Translations under genes and position numbers: made by a program
Part shown: positions 8,677 to 18,669 of the stretch, piece by piece
Layout of the letters: each line of letters opens with the position of its first letter
How positions within the stretch are numbered: the first letter of the stretch is position 1
Assembly (NCBI GenBank): GCA_041395245.1
Contig: JAWLAY010000015.1
Coordinates: 60,640-124,639 of the forward strand
Reading direction: 5' to 3'
Length of the DNA: 64,000 bases
Source: Aquimonas sp041395245
Lineage (GTDB): Bacteria; Pseudomonadota; Gammaproteobacteria; Xanthomonadales; Xanthomonadaceae
The notes under the pieces: generated by a model
What the model was told of the DNA's origin: nothing
The model's database searches: none
What the model saw: only the letters and a program-made list of their open reading frames with translations

Positions 8677-9409
8677 TCTGCTGCCCGCACTGGGTCGCAT
8701 GGGCGTGTTTCTGGCGCGCATCCTCGGGGCGGTCCGATTCAATCGGATGTTCGTGGCCGATACCCTGCATCAACTGCATGTGATCGGCTCGCGCTCCGTC
8801 TCCATCGTCGCCGTCGGCGGCGCCTTTGTCGGTCTGGTGCTGTCACTGCAGGGCTATCGGACGCTTGCCACTTTCGGGGCCAGCAGCTCGCTGGGCACCC
8901 TGCTCGGCCTGTCGCTGTATCGCGAACTCGGACCTGTTCTGGCGGCGATCCTGTTCTGCGGCCGCGCCGGTTCGGCAATGGCCGCCGAACTTGGGCTGAT
9001 GCGCGCCACCGATCAGATCACGGCGCTGTCGATGATGGCCATCGACCCGGTTGGCAAGGTCGTCGCACCGCGCTTTCTGGCCGGCGTCCTGAGCATGCCG
9101 CTGCTGACCATGGTGTTCTGCGCCTTCGCGATTTTCGGCGGCTATCTGCAGGCCGTGCATGTGCTGGGACTGGATGCCGGGTTCTTCTGGGGATCGCTGC
9201 AGGACAGCATTGATCTGCAACAGGACTTCGGACAGGCACTGGTCAAATCGGTGGCCTTTGGTCTGGTCACCAGCTTGATCGCGACCCATGTCGGCTATCA
9301 CACCCCGCCCACCATCGAAGGCACTTCACGCGCGACCACCCAGGCCGTCGTGCAAGGCTCCCTGATGGTGCTTTGCCTCGATTTTCTGATCAGCGCCCTG
9401 TTCTACTGA
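8669..9409 (+). CDS. mlaE: Phospholipid-transport permease MlaE
   Basis: A 246-residue integral membrane permease of the Mla ABC transporter (MlaE/YrbE family). It shows the conserved FVGLVLSLQGYRTLATFGA and LYRELGPVLAAILFCGRAGSAMAAELGLMR region (with the family glutamates), and later MVFCAFAIFGGYL. The start is the ATG at 8669, overlapping the end of mlaF by 8 bp and preceded by CCGGAG. A longer in-frame start at 8621 would lie well inside mlaF and is rejected. The length fits the family (about 260 residues). Confidence 0.95.
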   Translation: MRDLLPALGRMGVFLARILGAVRFNRMFVADTLHQLHVIGSRSVSIVAVGGAFVGLVLSLQGYRTLATFGASSSLGTLLGLSLYRELGPVLAAILFCGRAGSAMAAELGLMRATDQITALSMMAIDPVGKVVAPRFLAGVLSMPLLTMVFCAFAIFGGYLQAVHVLGLDAGFFWGSLQDSIDLQQDFGQALVKSVAFGLVTSLIATHVGYHTPPTIEGTSRATTQAVVQGSLMVLCLDFLISALFY

Positions 9410-9422
9410 GCCCGGAGCCCCC

Positions 9423-9926
9423 ATGTCTGCCAACCGCAAAACCGAATGGAGTGTCGGCGCCTTCATCGCCATGGGCTTTGCCTGTGCCTTGGCGCTGGCC
9501 TTTGCCTCGACCAACTCGCGCAGTGGCGTGAGTGGTGACACCTACCAGGTCACCGCGCGCTTTACCAATGCGGGGGAATTGAAGGTCCGCGCACCGGTGA
9601 AGATTGCTGGCGTCAAAGTGGGCGAAGTGGCCGAGGTGAAACTCGATCCGCAACGCTTCGATGCGATTGCCACGCTGCGTATCAGTCGATTGGCGGGCGA
9701 TATCCCGGCCGATACGTCGGCGGCGATCTACACCAGCGGACTGCTGGGAGATCGCTATATCGGTCTGATGCCGGGCGGCGATCCTGAACCCTTGCACGAT
9801 GGTGATGAGATCCTGTTGACGCAATCGGCCGTGGTACTGGAACAATTGATCGGCAAATACATGTTCGGCAATGCCGAGGGCGATGGGGGATCGTCGTCGG
9901 CAGAGCCCAGCGAGACAAAACAATAA
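9423..9926 (+). CDS. mlaD: Mla system MCE-domain protein MlaD
   Basis: A 167-residue membrane-anchored MCE protein. The N-terminus (MSANRKTEWSVGAFIAMGF) carries the single transmembrane helix. The MCE domain follows (YQVTARFTNAGELKVRAPVKIAGVKVG in two blocks) with the typical GLLGDRYIGLMPGG. The C-terminus is a low-complexity Gly/Ser/Glu tail. MlaD forms the hexameric ring on MlaFE that passes lipid to MlaC. It starts 13 bp after mlaE behind a CGGAG ribosome site. Confidence 0.95.
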   Translation: MSANRKTEWSVGAFIAMGFACALALAFASTNSRSGVSGDTYQVTARFTNAGELKVRAPVKIAGVKVGEVAEVKLDPQRFDAIATLRISRLAGDIPADTSAAIYTSGLLGDRYIGLMPGGDPEPLHDGDEILLTQSAVVLEQLIGKYMFGNAEGDGGSSSAEPSETKQ

Positions 9927-9942
9927 GAACCCGGAGACCTCC

Positions 9943-10566
9943 ATGATCCCCCTGAAAAATCGATTCATGCCCCTGTTTGCCAGCCTGTTGCTTGGCTTCA
10001 TGTCGGTCGGCTGCGCAGCCGAACCGAAGCCTGCCGACATCGTCGCCGAACGTACCCAGGTCGTGCTGGAAACCCTGGTAAAACAGCGCGCCGAGTTCAG
10101 CGCAGATCGCGCCAAGCTCGATCGGTTCGTGCAAAGCGAGTTGAACACCCTGTTTGATCGCGAGTATTCCGCGCGTCTGGTTTTGGCCATGCATTCGCGC
10201 GGTGTCGAGGCGGCGAAGATCTCCGCCTTCGCCAATGCCTTGATCGACACCCTGCTGCGCAAATACGGCGCCGCCCTACTGGAAACCGACCCGAGCACCG
10301 ACGTCAAGGTGCTGAGCGAAACGCCATTGCGCAACGGTGAATTGATCCGCGTTGCTACCGAGGTCCATCGCCGCGGCGGTGCGCCGATTCCGGTCGACTA
10401 TCTGTTCCGCCAGAACAATGGCGAGTGGAAAGTGTTCGACGTGATCGTCGAGGGCGTGTCGTATGTGCAGACCTATCGGACCCAGTTCGACGAACTGCTG
10501 CGCCGCCAGTCTCTTGAGCAGGTGACCGAACGCCTGCAGCAAGGCCAGATCGATGTCAAAAACTGA
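9943..10566 (+). CDS. mlaC: Periplasmic phospholipid carrier MlaC
   Basis: A 207-residue MlaC/Ttg2D-family carrier. The N-terminal signal (LFASLLLGFMSVGCAA) contains VGCAA, so it could be a lipoprotein rather than a freely soluble carrier, which would be unusual. The body shows FDREYSARLVLAM near the middle and PVDYLFRQNNGEWKVFDVIVEGVSYV near the end, the best conserved MlaC block. The start is the ATG at 9943 with CGGAG upstream. The end overlaps mlaB by 14 bp. Confidence 0.92.
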   Translation: MIPLKNRFMPLFASLLLGFMSVGCAAEPKPADIVAERTQVVLETLVKQRAEFSADRAKLDRFVQSELNTLFDREYSARLVLAMHSRGVEAAKISAFANALIDTLLRKYGAALLETDPSTDVKVLSETPLRNGELIRVATEVHRRGGAPIPVDYLFRQNNGEWKVFDVIVEGVSYVQTYRTQFDELLRRQSLEQVTERLQQGQIDVKN

Positions 10567-10846
10567 GTCGCCCGCGCAACGGTTTGTCATTCGCGGCGCC
10601 CTGAACCTGGACTCGGCGGCGGCCCACTGGTCGCGCTGGCTGAGCGAAGGCCACAGCGCCACATTGATCGACCTCAGCGAGTGCGGCGACATCGACAGCA
10701 CCGGTCTGGCCTGTTTGCGCTGCATGCAGGCCAGCGCGCAGCGCACAGGCCGTTTGCTGTCCTGGAACCATTTGCCCGAGCGGCTGCAAAGCCTTTGCAG
10801 CGCGCATCGGGTCGAACTTCCCGGCGATCCGCGTTCTGCGTCTTGA
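10553..10846 (+). CDS. mlaB: STAS-domain protein MlaB
   Basis: A 97-residue STAS-domain protein that binds MlaF and is needed for transporter assembly or activity. It shows an N-terminal strand FVIRGALNLDSA and the core LIDLSECGDIDSTGLACL, in which the DSTG segment is the STAS signature. The ATG at 10553 overlaps the mlaC stop by 14 bp, so the two are translationally coupled. Size and position match mlaB of other proteobacteria. Confidence 0.92.
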   Translation: MSKTESPAQRFVIRGALNLDSAAAHWSRWLSEGHSATLIDLSECGDIDSTGLACLRCMQASAQRTGRLLSWNHLPERLQSLCSAHRVELPGDPRSAS

Positions 10847-10922
10847 CGCCCACTGCGCACCCTTTGCACGACAATCCACTCGATACCATGACGGCCCTGC
10901 CGCTGGTTGGGAGATTCCAAAC

Positions 10923-11747
10923 ATGATGCCCCTCTCGCAAACGGCGTTCCGCTGGCTCGCCACCCTGGCATTCGCTGCCGTGCTGGGCGTATCCGGCTGT
11001 GCGCATCGCCACACCACCAAGGCACCGATCAACCAGGATGCGACAACCGTCGACGCGCCTGCGGCAGGCAGCAGCCCCACCGCCGCACTGGATCCCTGGG
11101 AACGCTTCAACCGCCGCACCCATCGATTCAACATGGGCCTGGATCGCTACTTCCTGAAGCCCGCCGCGCAGGCCTATACGCGCTTCACGCCACGCTTGCT
11201 GCGCCTCGGTATCAGCCACGTGTTCGACAACCTGCAGCAACCGATCACCTCGATCAATCTGCTGCTGCAAGGCCGTCCCGGCAAGGCAGGCGCGTCGTTT
11301 GGTCGATTCCTGCTCAACAGCACCCTGGGCGTGGCGGGCATCTTCGATCCCGCGACCGACGCGGGCATTCCCACCTATAACGCCGATCTGGGCCAGACGC
11401 TCGGCGTGTGGGGCTGGCGCGAGTCGCGCTACCTGGTCATTCCGTTTTTCGGCCCTGGCACGGTCCGCGATGGCTTGGGTCGCGGCATTTCCACCCGATA
11501 CAGTCTGGTCAGCGAAGCCGCCAGCGAATACGGCGTCGGGGTGAGTTTTCTATATGGTCTTGACGCCCGCGCGGGCGTGCTCGCCTACGACGACATGCTG
11601 AAGGACGCCGAAGACGACTATCTGCTGCTGCGCGATACCTATCTGCAGCGTCGCCGCTGCCAGATCGTCGATTGCAGCGAGGAATTGCCCGACTACCTGA
11701 TGCCGGACTACGACTACGAAATTCCGAACATCGACATCGGCAAGTGA
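10923..11747 (+). CDS. mlaA: Outer-membrane lipoprotein MlaA (VacJ)
   Basis: A 274-residue MlaA/VacJ lipoprotein that extracts mislocalised phospholipid from the outer leaflet with porin partners. The lipobox is VSGCAH. The family core starts at DPWERFNRRTHRFNMGLD and continues with GRFLLNSTLGVAGIFDPA and YLVIPFFGPGTVRDG. It lies 76 bp after mlaB on the same strand, completing the pathway in one cluster. In E. coli mlaA is elsewhere. Adjacent ATGs at 10923 and 10926 are equally good starts. Confidence 0.95.
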   Translation: MMPLSQTAFRWLATLAFAAVLGVSGCAHRHTTKAPINQDATTVDAPAAGSSPTAALDPWERFNRRTHRFNMGLDRYFLKPAAQAYTRFTPRLLRLGISHVFDNLQQPITSINLLLQGRPGKAGASFGRFLLNSTLGVAGIFDPATDAGIPTYNADLGQTLGVWGWRESRYLVIPFFGPGTVRDGLGRGISTRYSLVSEAASEYGVGVSFLYGLDARAGVLAYDDMLKDAEDDYLLLRDTYLQRRRCQIVDCSEELPDYLMPDYDYEIPNIDIGK

Positions 11748-11843
11748 CGAACATCGGCACCCTCAGCGCCTCGTGCCGCACAGGCCCCGCACCGTCGCTC
11801 AACCATTGCATGCCAACCTTCGCCTGTGTAGACCAAGGAACTC

Positions 11844-12698
11844 ATGAAGACCCCGAAGGGCCTCCAGCCGCTGCTCGATGACGGCGTGATCGACGAGGTG
11901 CTGCGACCACTGAAAAGCGGCAAGGAAGCCTCGGTCTATGTGGTGCGCGCAGGCGATTCGGTGATCTGCGCCAAGGTCTACAAGGACATGGCACAGCGCA
12001 GCTTTCAGGCGCGTGTGCAGTATCAGGAAGGCCGCAAGGTGCGCGGCAGTCGGCAGGCGCGGGCGGTCGGAAAGGCCAGCAAATTTGGCCGCAGGCAGCA
12101 GGAAGAAGACTGGAAGAACGCCGAAGTCGATGCGCTCTACAAGCTCGCCGCCGCGGGCGTCTGCGTTCCGCAGCCGCATGGCTATTTCAACGGCGTGCTG
12201 CTGATGTCCTTGATCACCGATGAGTCCGGTTTCAGCGCACCGCGGCTCGGTGAAGTCGAGCTGTCGGCGGATACCGCGCGCGACTATCACCAGCGTCTGA
12301 TCCGCGATGTGGTGCGCATGTTGTGTGTCGACGTGATTCATGGCGACCTGTCGGAATACAACGTTCTGGTCGGACCGGATGGCCCGGTCATCATCGATTT
12401 CCCGCAAGTGGTCAGTGCAGCGGGCAATAACGCTGCTCGCGCCATGCTGTTGCGCGACGTACACAACCTGCGCGACACGCTCGGACGCTTTGCCCCGGAA
12501 CTGTTGCAGACCCATTTCGGCGAGGAAATGTGGGCCTTGCACGAACGCGGCGAGCTTCAACCGGACAGCGCACTCAGTGGTCGTTTCCAGTTCGACGAAC
12601 GCCGCGCCGATGTGCGCGCCGTGTTGTGGTCGATCGAAGACGCCCGTCAGGAAGCGCTGATCCGTCAACAGGGGCGCGAGGCCGCCGAGCAGGACTGA
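11844..12698 (+). CDS. RIO-type serine protein kinase
   Basis: A 284-residue RIO1-like kinase, a family present in archaea, eukaryotes and many proteobacteria. It shows a nucleotide-binding region KSGKEASVYVVRAG, an ATP-contacting Lys in CAKVYKD, the catalytic loop HGDLSEYNVLV and the metal-binding IIDFPQ. The flexible segment between Lys and the catalytic loop is rich in Arg and Lys. The bacterial substrate is unknown. It starts 96 bp after mlaA. Its stop is 3 bp from the convergent srkA stop, so the two genes meet end to end. Confidence 0.9.
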   Translation: MKTPKGLQPLLDDGVIDEVLRPLKSGKEASVYVVRAGDSVICAKVYKDMAQRSFQARVQYQEGRKVRGSRQARAVGKASKFGRRQQEEDWKNAEVDALYKLAAAGVCVPQPHGYFNGVLLMSLITDESGFSAPRLGEVELSADTARDYHQRLIRDVVRMLCVDVIHGDLSEYNVLVGPDGPVIIDFPQVVSAAGNNAARAMLLRDVHNLRDTLGRFAPELLQTHFGEEMWALHERGELQPDSALSGRFQFDERRADVRAVLWSIEDARQEALIRQQGREAAEQD

Positions 12699-12701
12699 GC
12701 G

Positions 12702-13713
12702 CTAACGCGTCTCCAGCAAGGCGGGCGGTGCCTGCAGCAAGGCCAGTTGCTCGCGTAGTTGCAGGATCAGATTCTGCCAGTGATGGGTTTCGTTGAACCA
12801 CGGAAACGCGGCAGGAAACGCCGGATCATCCCAGCGGCGCGCCAGCCACGCGTTGTAGTGCAGCAAGCGCAAGGTTCGCAACGCTTCGACCAATGCGAGT
12901 TCGTGCCACTCGAACTCGCGAAACTCGCGGTAACCCTGCATCAGCCAGGACCATTGCGTCCGCATCTCGCCCGCATCACCGGAAAGCAGCATCCATAGAT
13001 CCTGGATGGCAGGTCCGTTGATGGCGTCATCCAGATCGACGAAATGCACCTGCTCGTGACGCCACAGCAGATTGCCGGGGTGACAGTCGCCATGCAGACG
13101 CAGTTCCTGATAGGCAGGCACGCGCTCGAACACGTCATGCACCGCGTCCAGCACGTCCTCGCTGATTCGCTCGAAGGAGGCAATCAGCTCATCCGGCAAC
13201 CAGTCGCCATCAAGCAGGAAATCCACAGAGTCCTCACCAAAACGCGCGATATCGAGTCTTGGTCGGTGGGCAAACAAACGGCTCTCGCCGACCGTGTGAA
13301 TGCGCGCCAGCATCCGCCCCAGGTGCGTGAGGGTGTCGCGCCGTTCCAGTTCCGGCGCCTGCCCGCCTTGCAGCGGGAACAAGGCAAATCGAAATCCCTC
13401 GGCACGGTGCAGGGTTTGCTCGGCGAACCGCAAGGGCGCGATCACCGGCAACTCGGCGGCCTGCAGTTCGGCGCTGAACTCATGTTCCTCGATGATCGCC
13501 GCATCGCTCCAGCGCTGTGGCCGGTAGAACTTCGCGACCACCGGCGCGGCGCTGTCGAGGCCGATACGGAACACCCGATTCTCGAAACTGTTGAGCGCCA
13601 TCACGCGCCCGTCGGTCGGCAAGCCCAGTGACTCCACGGCGCGCAGCACGGTGTCGGGATCAAGACCGTCGAAAGGACGTCGCCCAATCTCCACGGTTGA
13701 TGCCCGCGGCGCG

Positions 13714-13721
<8 letters not shown>
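12702..13721 (-). CDS. srkA: Stress response kinase A (YihE/RdoA family)
   Basis: A 339-residue SrkA-type Ser/Thr kinase with an aminoglycoside-phosphotransferase-like fold. It shows the family-specific LNSFENRVFRIG at the N-terminus, KFYRPQRWSD, the catalytic LHGDCHPGNLLW and the metal-binding VHFVDLDDA. In E. coli SrkA protects cells under envelope and oxidative stress. The frame opens at TTG 13721, overlapping the pilR stop by 8 bp. GTG at 13694 (VEIGRRPFDG) would give a length closer to E. coli SrkA, so the start is unsettled. Confidence 0.92.
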
Positions 13722-15108
<1,387 letters not shown>

Positions 15109-15272
15109 GAAGCCTGTGATCCAGATCGGGGTGGTCGGCGGAGGGCCATGATGGCACCACCGGAGGGAGTTCGCACCCTACCCGAAGCCGGGGCGGGCGC
15201 GCGGCGAAACGGACAGTTTTCAGCGCGGTGCGTCGCGCGTCGGGCCAGACGACCGCCCATGACGCAGCGGAC

Positions 15273-16922
15273 TCAGCTTGCATTGGCGATGCTCTGCATC
15301 AAGGCGCGGCTGCGCGCCAACGTGATCCGGAAGCAGGCACCTTCCGCGCGACCAGAAACGTATTCAAGGCTGGCCTGATTTGCCTCGCAGAGCTGGCGAG
15401 CGATATAGAGACCCAGGCCGGTGCCATGCTCGTGGGTGGTGAAAAAGGGCTCGAAAATGCTGGCTTGCTGCGCCTCGGGTATGCCGGGACCGGCATCCAT
15501 CACCTCGATCATCGGCGGCCCGAACTCGCCGGCTTGGCGTGCCAGCAGTGTGACCTTGGGCGCTTGGCCGGGCTGGCGTCCGTAGTCCAGCCCGTTCTGC
15601 ACCAGTACCGTGACGGCTTGGTGCAATTGCGCCGGATCGACGATGGCAAACAGCCGTCCTGCGCCCACCTCGACCCGCAACTGTCCCGCTTCCAGAACAT
15701 GCGACGCGTTGTAGTCGTCGACAAACTGACGCACCCATTGCATCAGCTCGACCTGCTCCGGACGGGAGACCTCACGGCGCGACAGGCTGAGTACGTTCTC
15801 GATGATCCCGTTCATGCGCTGGCAGTGATTGAGGATGATCTCGGTCAAACGCTTGTCGGTACTGTGCAGATCAGGCGATTCGCCAAGCAGTTGCGCGGCA
15901 TAGCTGATGGCGGCCAGCGGGTTGCGCACTTCGTGGGCGATGCTCGCCGACAGTCGGCCCAACGATGACACCGTCAGCGCCTCGGCCCGACGCGACACCA
16001 ATGCGGCGTCATCCAGGAACACCAGGACCAGACCGTCACCCTGATGCAAACGAGCAAAGCGCGGCAGGACTTCCGAATGGTCCGGACCCAAGTTCAGCGG
16101 CTCGGTCGCCGAGCTGCTGCCCTGCATCCATTGCTGCAGGCGTTCCATCAGGGCGGGCGCAAGAACATTCAGATCACGCTCCGAAGGCGACGGCTGCCCA
16201 AGCAGATTCCACGCCGCTTCGTTGTTGAGTTGCAGCGCCCCCGCCGCATCCACCACCAACACGCCGATGCGCATGCGCCGGATGATGAGCTCGTTGAGCT
16301 GCGAAAGACTGGCCAGATCGGCCCCGCGCTGTGCCACCAATTGCGCCTGCTCGCGCATCTGGCGCCCCAGCAGGTGGGTCAACAATGCCACCGATGCGTA
16401 GCTGATCGCGAACATCGTGGCCTCGGCCAGCGAATGATCGAACGTCGCCCCAGGGCTCATCTGACCGATGCGCTGCAGGAAGAACCCGCCCAAGGGCATG
16501 AGCGCAGACAGCGCCGCGAAAACCGCGGTGGGTCGCCATGGCATCAGCAACGCCGCGGCACCGACATTGACCAGCAACAGCATGCTGATCGCGGTATCGG
16601 CGCCATGACTGACCTGCAGAACCAGCGCGGCGACCACGACATCCAGCAGCAAACCACCTGCCGCTTGCCAGGTCATGCTCCAGCGCGTCTGCGTCGCCAC
16701 GATCAGCAGGCCGAGACCGGCAAGGAGATAGAGCATCGCCGCACTGCGGGCGAGCATCGGCCAGCTAAACTCCACCGTGCCGATGGCATTCGGGCCGAGC
16801 AGCATGAAGACCAGCATCGAGCCCTCGAGCAGACGGAACAGCGCGAAGAAATACAACTCGCGGCGCATCGCCTGGTCGCCACTGGGATCGTCCCGCAGGC
16901 TGGTTCTCTGGTCGCCGTGCAC
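15273..16922 (-). CDS. pilS: Sensor histidine kinase PilS
   Basis: A 549-residue membrane kinase. About six N-terminal transmembrane helices lie between residues 25 and 200, followed by a PAS-like segment (MRIGVLVVDAAGALQLNNEA). The H-box is IAHEVRNPLAAISYA and the ATPase motifs are VQNGLDYG, DAGPGIP and GTGLGLYIA. In the PilSR system the kinase senses pilin in the membrane and signals to PilR. The start is GTG 16922. ATG 16868 (MRRELYFFALF) is an alternative with a weaker ribosome site. The gene begins 32 bp from the palindromic repeat, which may sit in its promoter region. Confidence 0.9.
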   Translation of the reverse strand: MHGDQRTSLRDDPSGDQAMRRELYFFALFRLLEGSMLVFMLLGPNAIGTVEFSWPMLARSAAMLYLLAGLGLLIVATQTRWSMTWQAAGGLLLDVVVAALVLQVSHGADTAISMLLLVNVGAAALLMPWRPTAVFAALSALMPLGGFFLQRIGQMSPGATFDHSLAEATMFAISYASVALLTHLLGRQMREQAQLVAQRGADLASLSQLNELIIRRMRIGVLVVDAAGALQLNNEAAWNLLGQPSPSERDLNVLAPALMERLQQWMQGSSSATEPLNLGPDHSEVLPRFARLHQGDGLVLVFLDDAALVSRRAEALTVSSLGRLSASIAHEVRNPLAAISYAAQLLGESPDLHSTDKRLTEIILNHCQRMNGIIENVLSLSRREVSRPEQVELMQWVRQFVDDYNASHVLEAGQLRVEVGAGRLFAIVDPAQLHQAVTVLVQNGLDYGRQPGQAPKVTLLARQAGEFGPPMIEVMDAGPGIPEAQQASIFEPFFTTHEHGTGLGLYIARQLCEANQASLEYVSGRAEGACFRITLARSRALMQSIANAS

Positions 16923-16954
16923 GTCGCTTATCCTGTTGCGGACCGCTCAACCCT

Positions 16955-17118
16955 AGGAGTCTGTCGGACTTGAAGGGGAATCGGCTGCAAATCCGTCTGG
17001 ACGGTCCATTTTCGCCGTTTCCTTGGGCAATAGCTCCACTATTGCCCTGCGAAACCGGCAAAAACTGTCCTCGCCCAGCCGAATTTTCGCTTCGATTCTT
17101 CAAGTCCGACAGGCTCCT
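16955..17118. repeat. 164-bp imperfect palindrome, MITE-like repeat element
   Basis: The two ends are inverted copies: AGGAGTCTGTCGGACTTGAA on the left and its near-complement ending AGTCCGACAGGCTCCT on the right. The inner arms also pair imperfectly. The centre is a perfect hairpin, GGGCAATAG (17025-17033) with CTATTGCCC (17038-17046). The whole element can fold into one long hairpin and contains no gene. It lies between pilS and nadB on non-coding DNA. A partial end occurs at 7739. Structure and size fit a miniature inverted-repeat or REP-derived element. Confidence 0.8.
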
Positions 17119-17165
17119 GACCTTGCGAGGGTATCGAAAGCCTTGCCGCGCTGAAAGGGACGCGC

Positions 17166-18665
17166 TCAGGCCACCCGCTGCTGACTTGCGACACCCACGG
17201 CCTCCGCATCGTCGCGCCAGTGCGCACCGACACTGGCTGTCCGGCGTAACGCGGCCTGCAGCATGTGCTTCATCAATTGCATTGGCGCTCGGCCTGCAGT
17301 GCAAGCGGCCGCTGAAGACTGCAGTGCTTGCAGGCCCGATTGAAGATCGTTCGCATTGCGGCGCAGGCCCACGCAGCGCCACATCCGCTGCCGCCACGGC
17401 CAGCCGATCTCCGCTGAATGCGTGGTGTCGCCGCTGTGCGGCCATCGACTCGGCCGCAACGTTGCCACCCTCGGCAGACTCATTCCGCGCAGCTGTTCGC
17501 CAAGATGCCTGCCCATCACCAATCCCTCCAGCAAGGAATTGCTGGCGAGTCGATTGGCACCATGCAGCCCAGTACAGGCGACCTCGCCCACCGCTGCCAA
17601 GCCTGCCACCGTGCTCCAACCGTCTGAATCCGTGCGCACACCGCCCATGTGGTAGTGGGCCGCGGGCACGACGGGTATCGCCTGGACACGCGGATCAATG
17701 CCTTGTTGCATGCAGCACGCGAACGCGGCCGGAAAGCGCTGCGGAAATGTGCTGCCGATGGCATCGCGTGCATCCAACCACGCGCCACCCCGCAGGTCAG
17801 CGGCGTAGACCGCTCTGGCAACGACATCGCGCGCGGCGAGATCACCACCGGCAACGCCCTGCATGATCGGTGCGCCGCTGGCATCTACCAATACCGCACC
17901 GGCACCACGCAGTGCCTCGCTGAGCAATGGCAAGGCGGACGCAGCGACGCGATCCGGTGACGACATCGGGCGCAATGCGGTGGGATGGAATTGCACGAAC
18001 TCCAGATCGGCCAGTTCCGCACCGACTTCCAGCGCCAAGGACAGTCCCTGGCCCTGCGCGCTGGGCGGGTTGGTTGTGTAAGCGAACAACTGTCCAACGC
18101 CACCCGTCGCCAGCACACAGACTGGCGCGCGAAATACGTAGGCGCGACCGGCCTGATCGATGCATCGGACACCCGCCACCCGACCCTGCTCGTCCTGCAG
18201 CAACGCCTGTGCGCGGACGCCTTCGTGAATCTCGATGGCGGGATTCGTACTCACCGCCTGCTTCAGTGTGCGCATCACTTCGGCGCCCGTGCCATCGCCA
18301 CCGGCATGCACGACGCGCGCCTGTGTGTGCGCCGCCTCCCGGGCGAGATGGAGCTGCCCCGCATTCCTGTCAAATCGGCAACCCAGCGCGTCCAACCAGC
18401 GGATGGCCTCCGGTGCGGCGGCGCAGATCTGTTGAATGACGGCGCGATTGCCGAGTCCTGCCCCTGCCCGGAAGGTGTCCTCGACATGCGATTCGACGGA
18501 ATCCGTATCCGACCATGCCACCGCGATGCCGCCCTGCGCCCAGCCGCTGGCACCATCCAAGGCCCAGCGCCCGGCACTGAGCAGCAGAACCCGTCGCGGC
18601 GCGGCAGCCAGCGCGACACTCAGTCCTGCCACCCCGGAACCGATAACGATCACATCCGCGTGCAT
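17166..18665 (-). CDS. nadB: L-aspartate oxidase NadB
   Basis: A 499-residue FAD enzyme that oxidises L-aspartate to iminoaspartate, the first step of de novo NAD synthesis. The N-terminal dinucleotide-binding motif is DVIVIGSGVAGLSVALAA. SGWAQGGIA, the active-site region HYHMGGVRTDSDG, and LHGANRLASNSLLEG are all characteristic. The ATG at 18665 is 4 bp after the nadA stop, and upstream in-frame codons fall inside nadA. NadA uses the iminoaspartate made here, so the two genes form an operon. Confidence 0.95.
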   Translation of the reverse strand: MHADVIVIGSGVAGLSVALAAAPRRVLLLSAGRWALDGASGWAQGGIAVAWSDTDSVESHVEDTFRAGAGLGNRAVIQQICAAAPEAIRWLDALGCRFDRNAGQLHLAREAAHTQARVVHAGGDGTGAEVMRTLKQAVSTNPAIEIHEGVRAQALLQDEQGRVAGVRCIDQAGRAYVFRAPVCVLATGGVGQLFAYTTNPPSAQGQGLSLALEVGAELADLEFVQFHPTALRPMSSPDRVAASALPLLSEALRGAGAVLVDASGAPIMQGVAGGDLAARDVVARAVYAADLRGGAWLDARDAIGSTFPQRFPAAFACCMQQGIDPRVQAIPVVPAAHYHMGGVRTDSDGWSTVAGLAAVGEVACTGLHGANRLASNSLLEGLVMGRHLGEQLRGMSLPRVATLRPSRWPHSGDTTHSAEIGWPWRQRMWRCVGLRRNANDLQSGLQALQSSAAACTAGRAPMQLMKHMLQAALRRTASVGAHWRDDAEAVGVASQQRVA

Positions 18666-18669
18666 GGTT

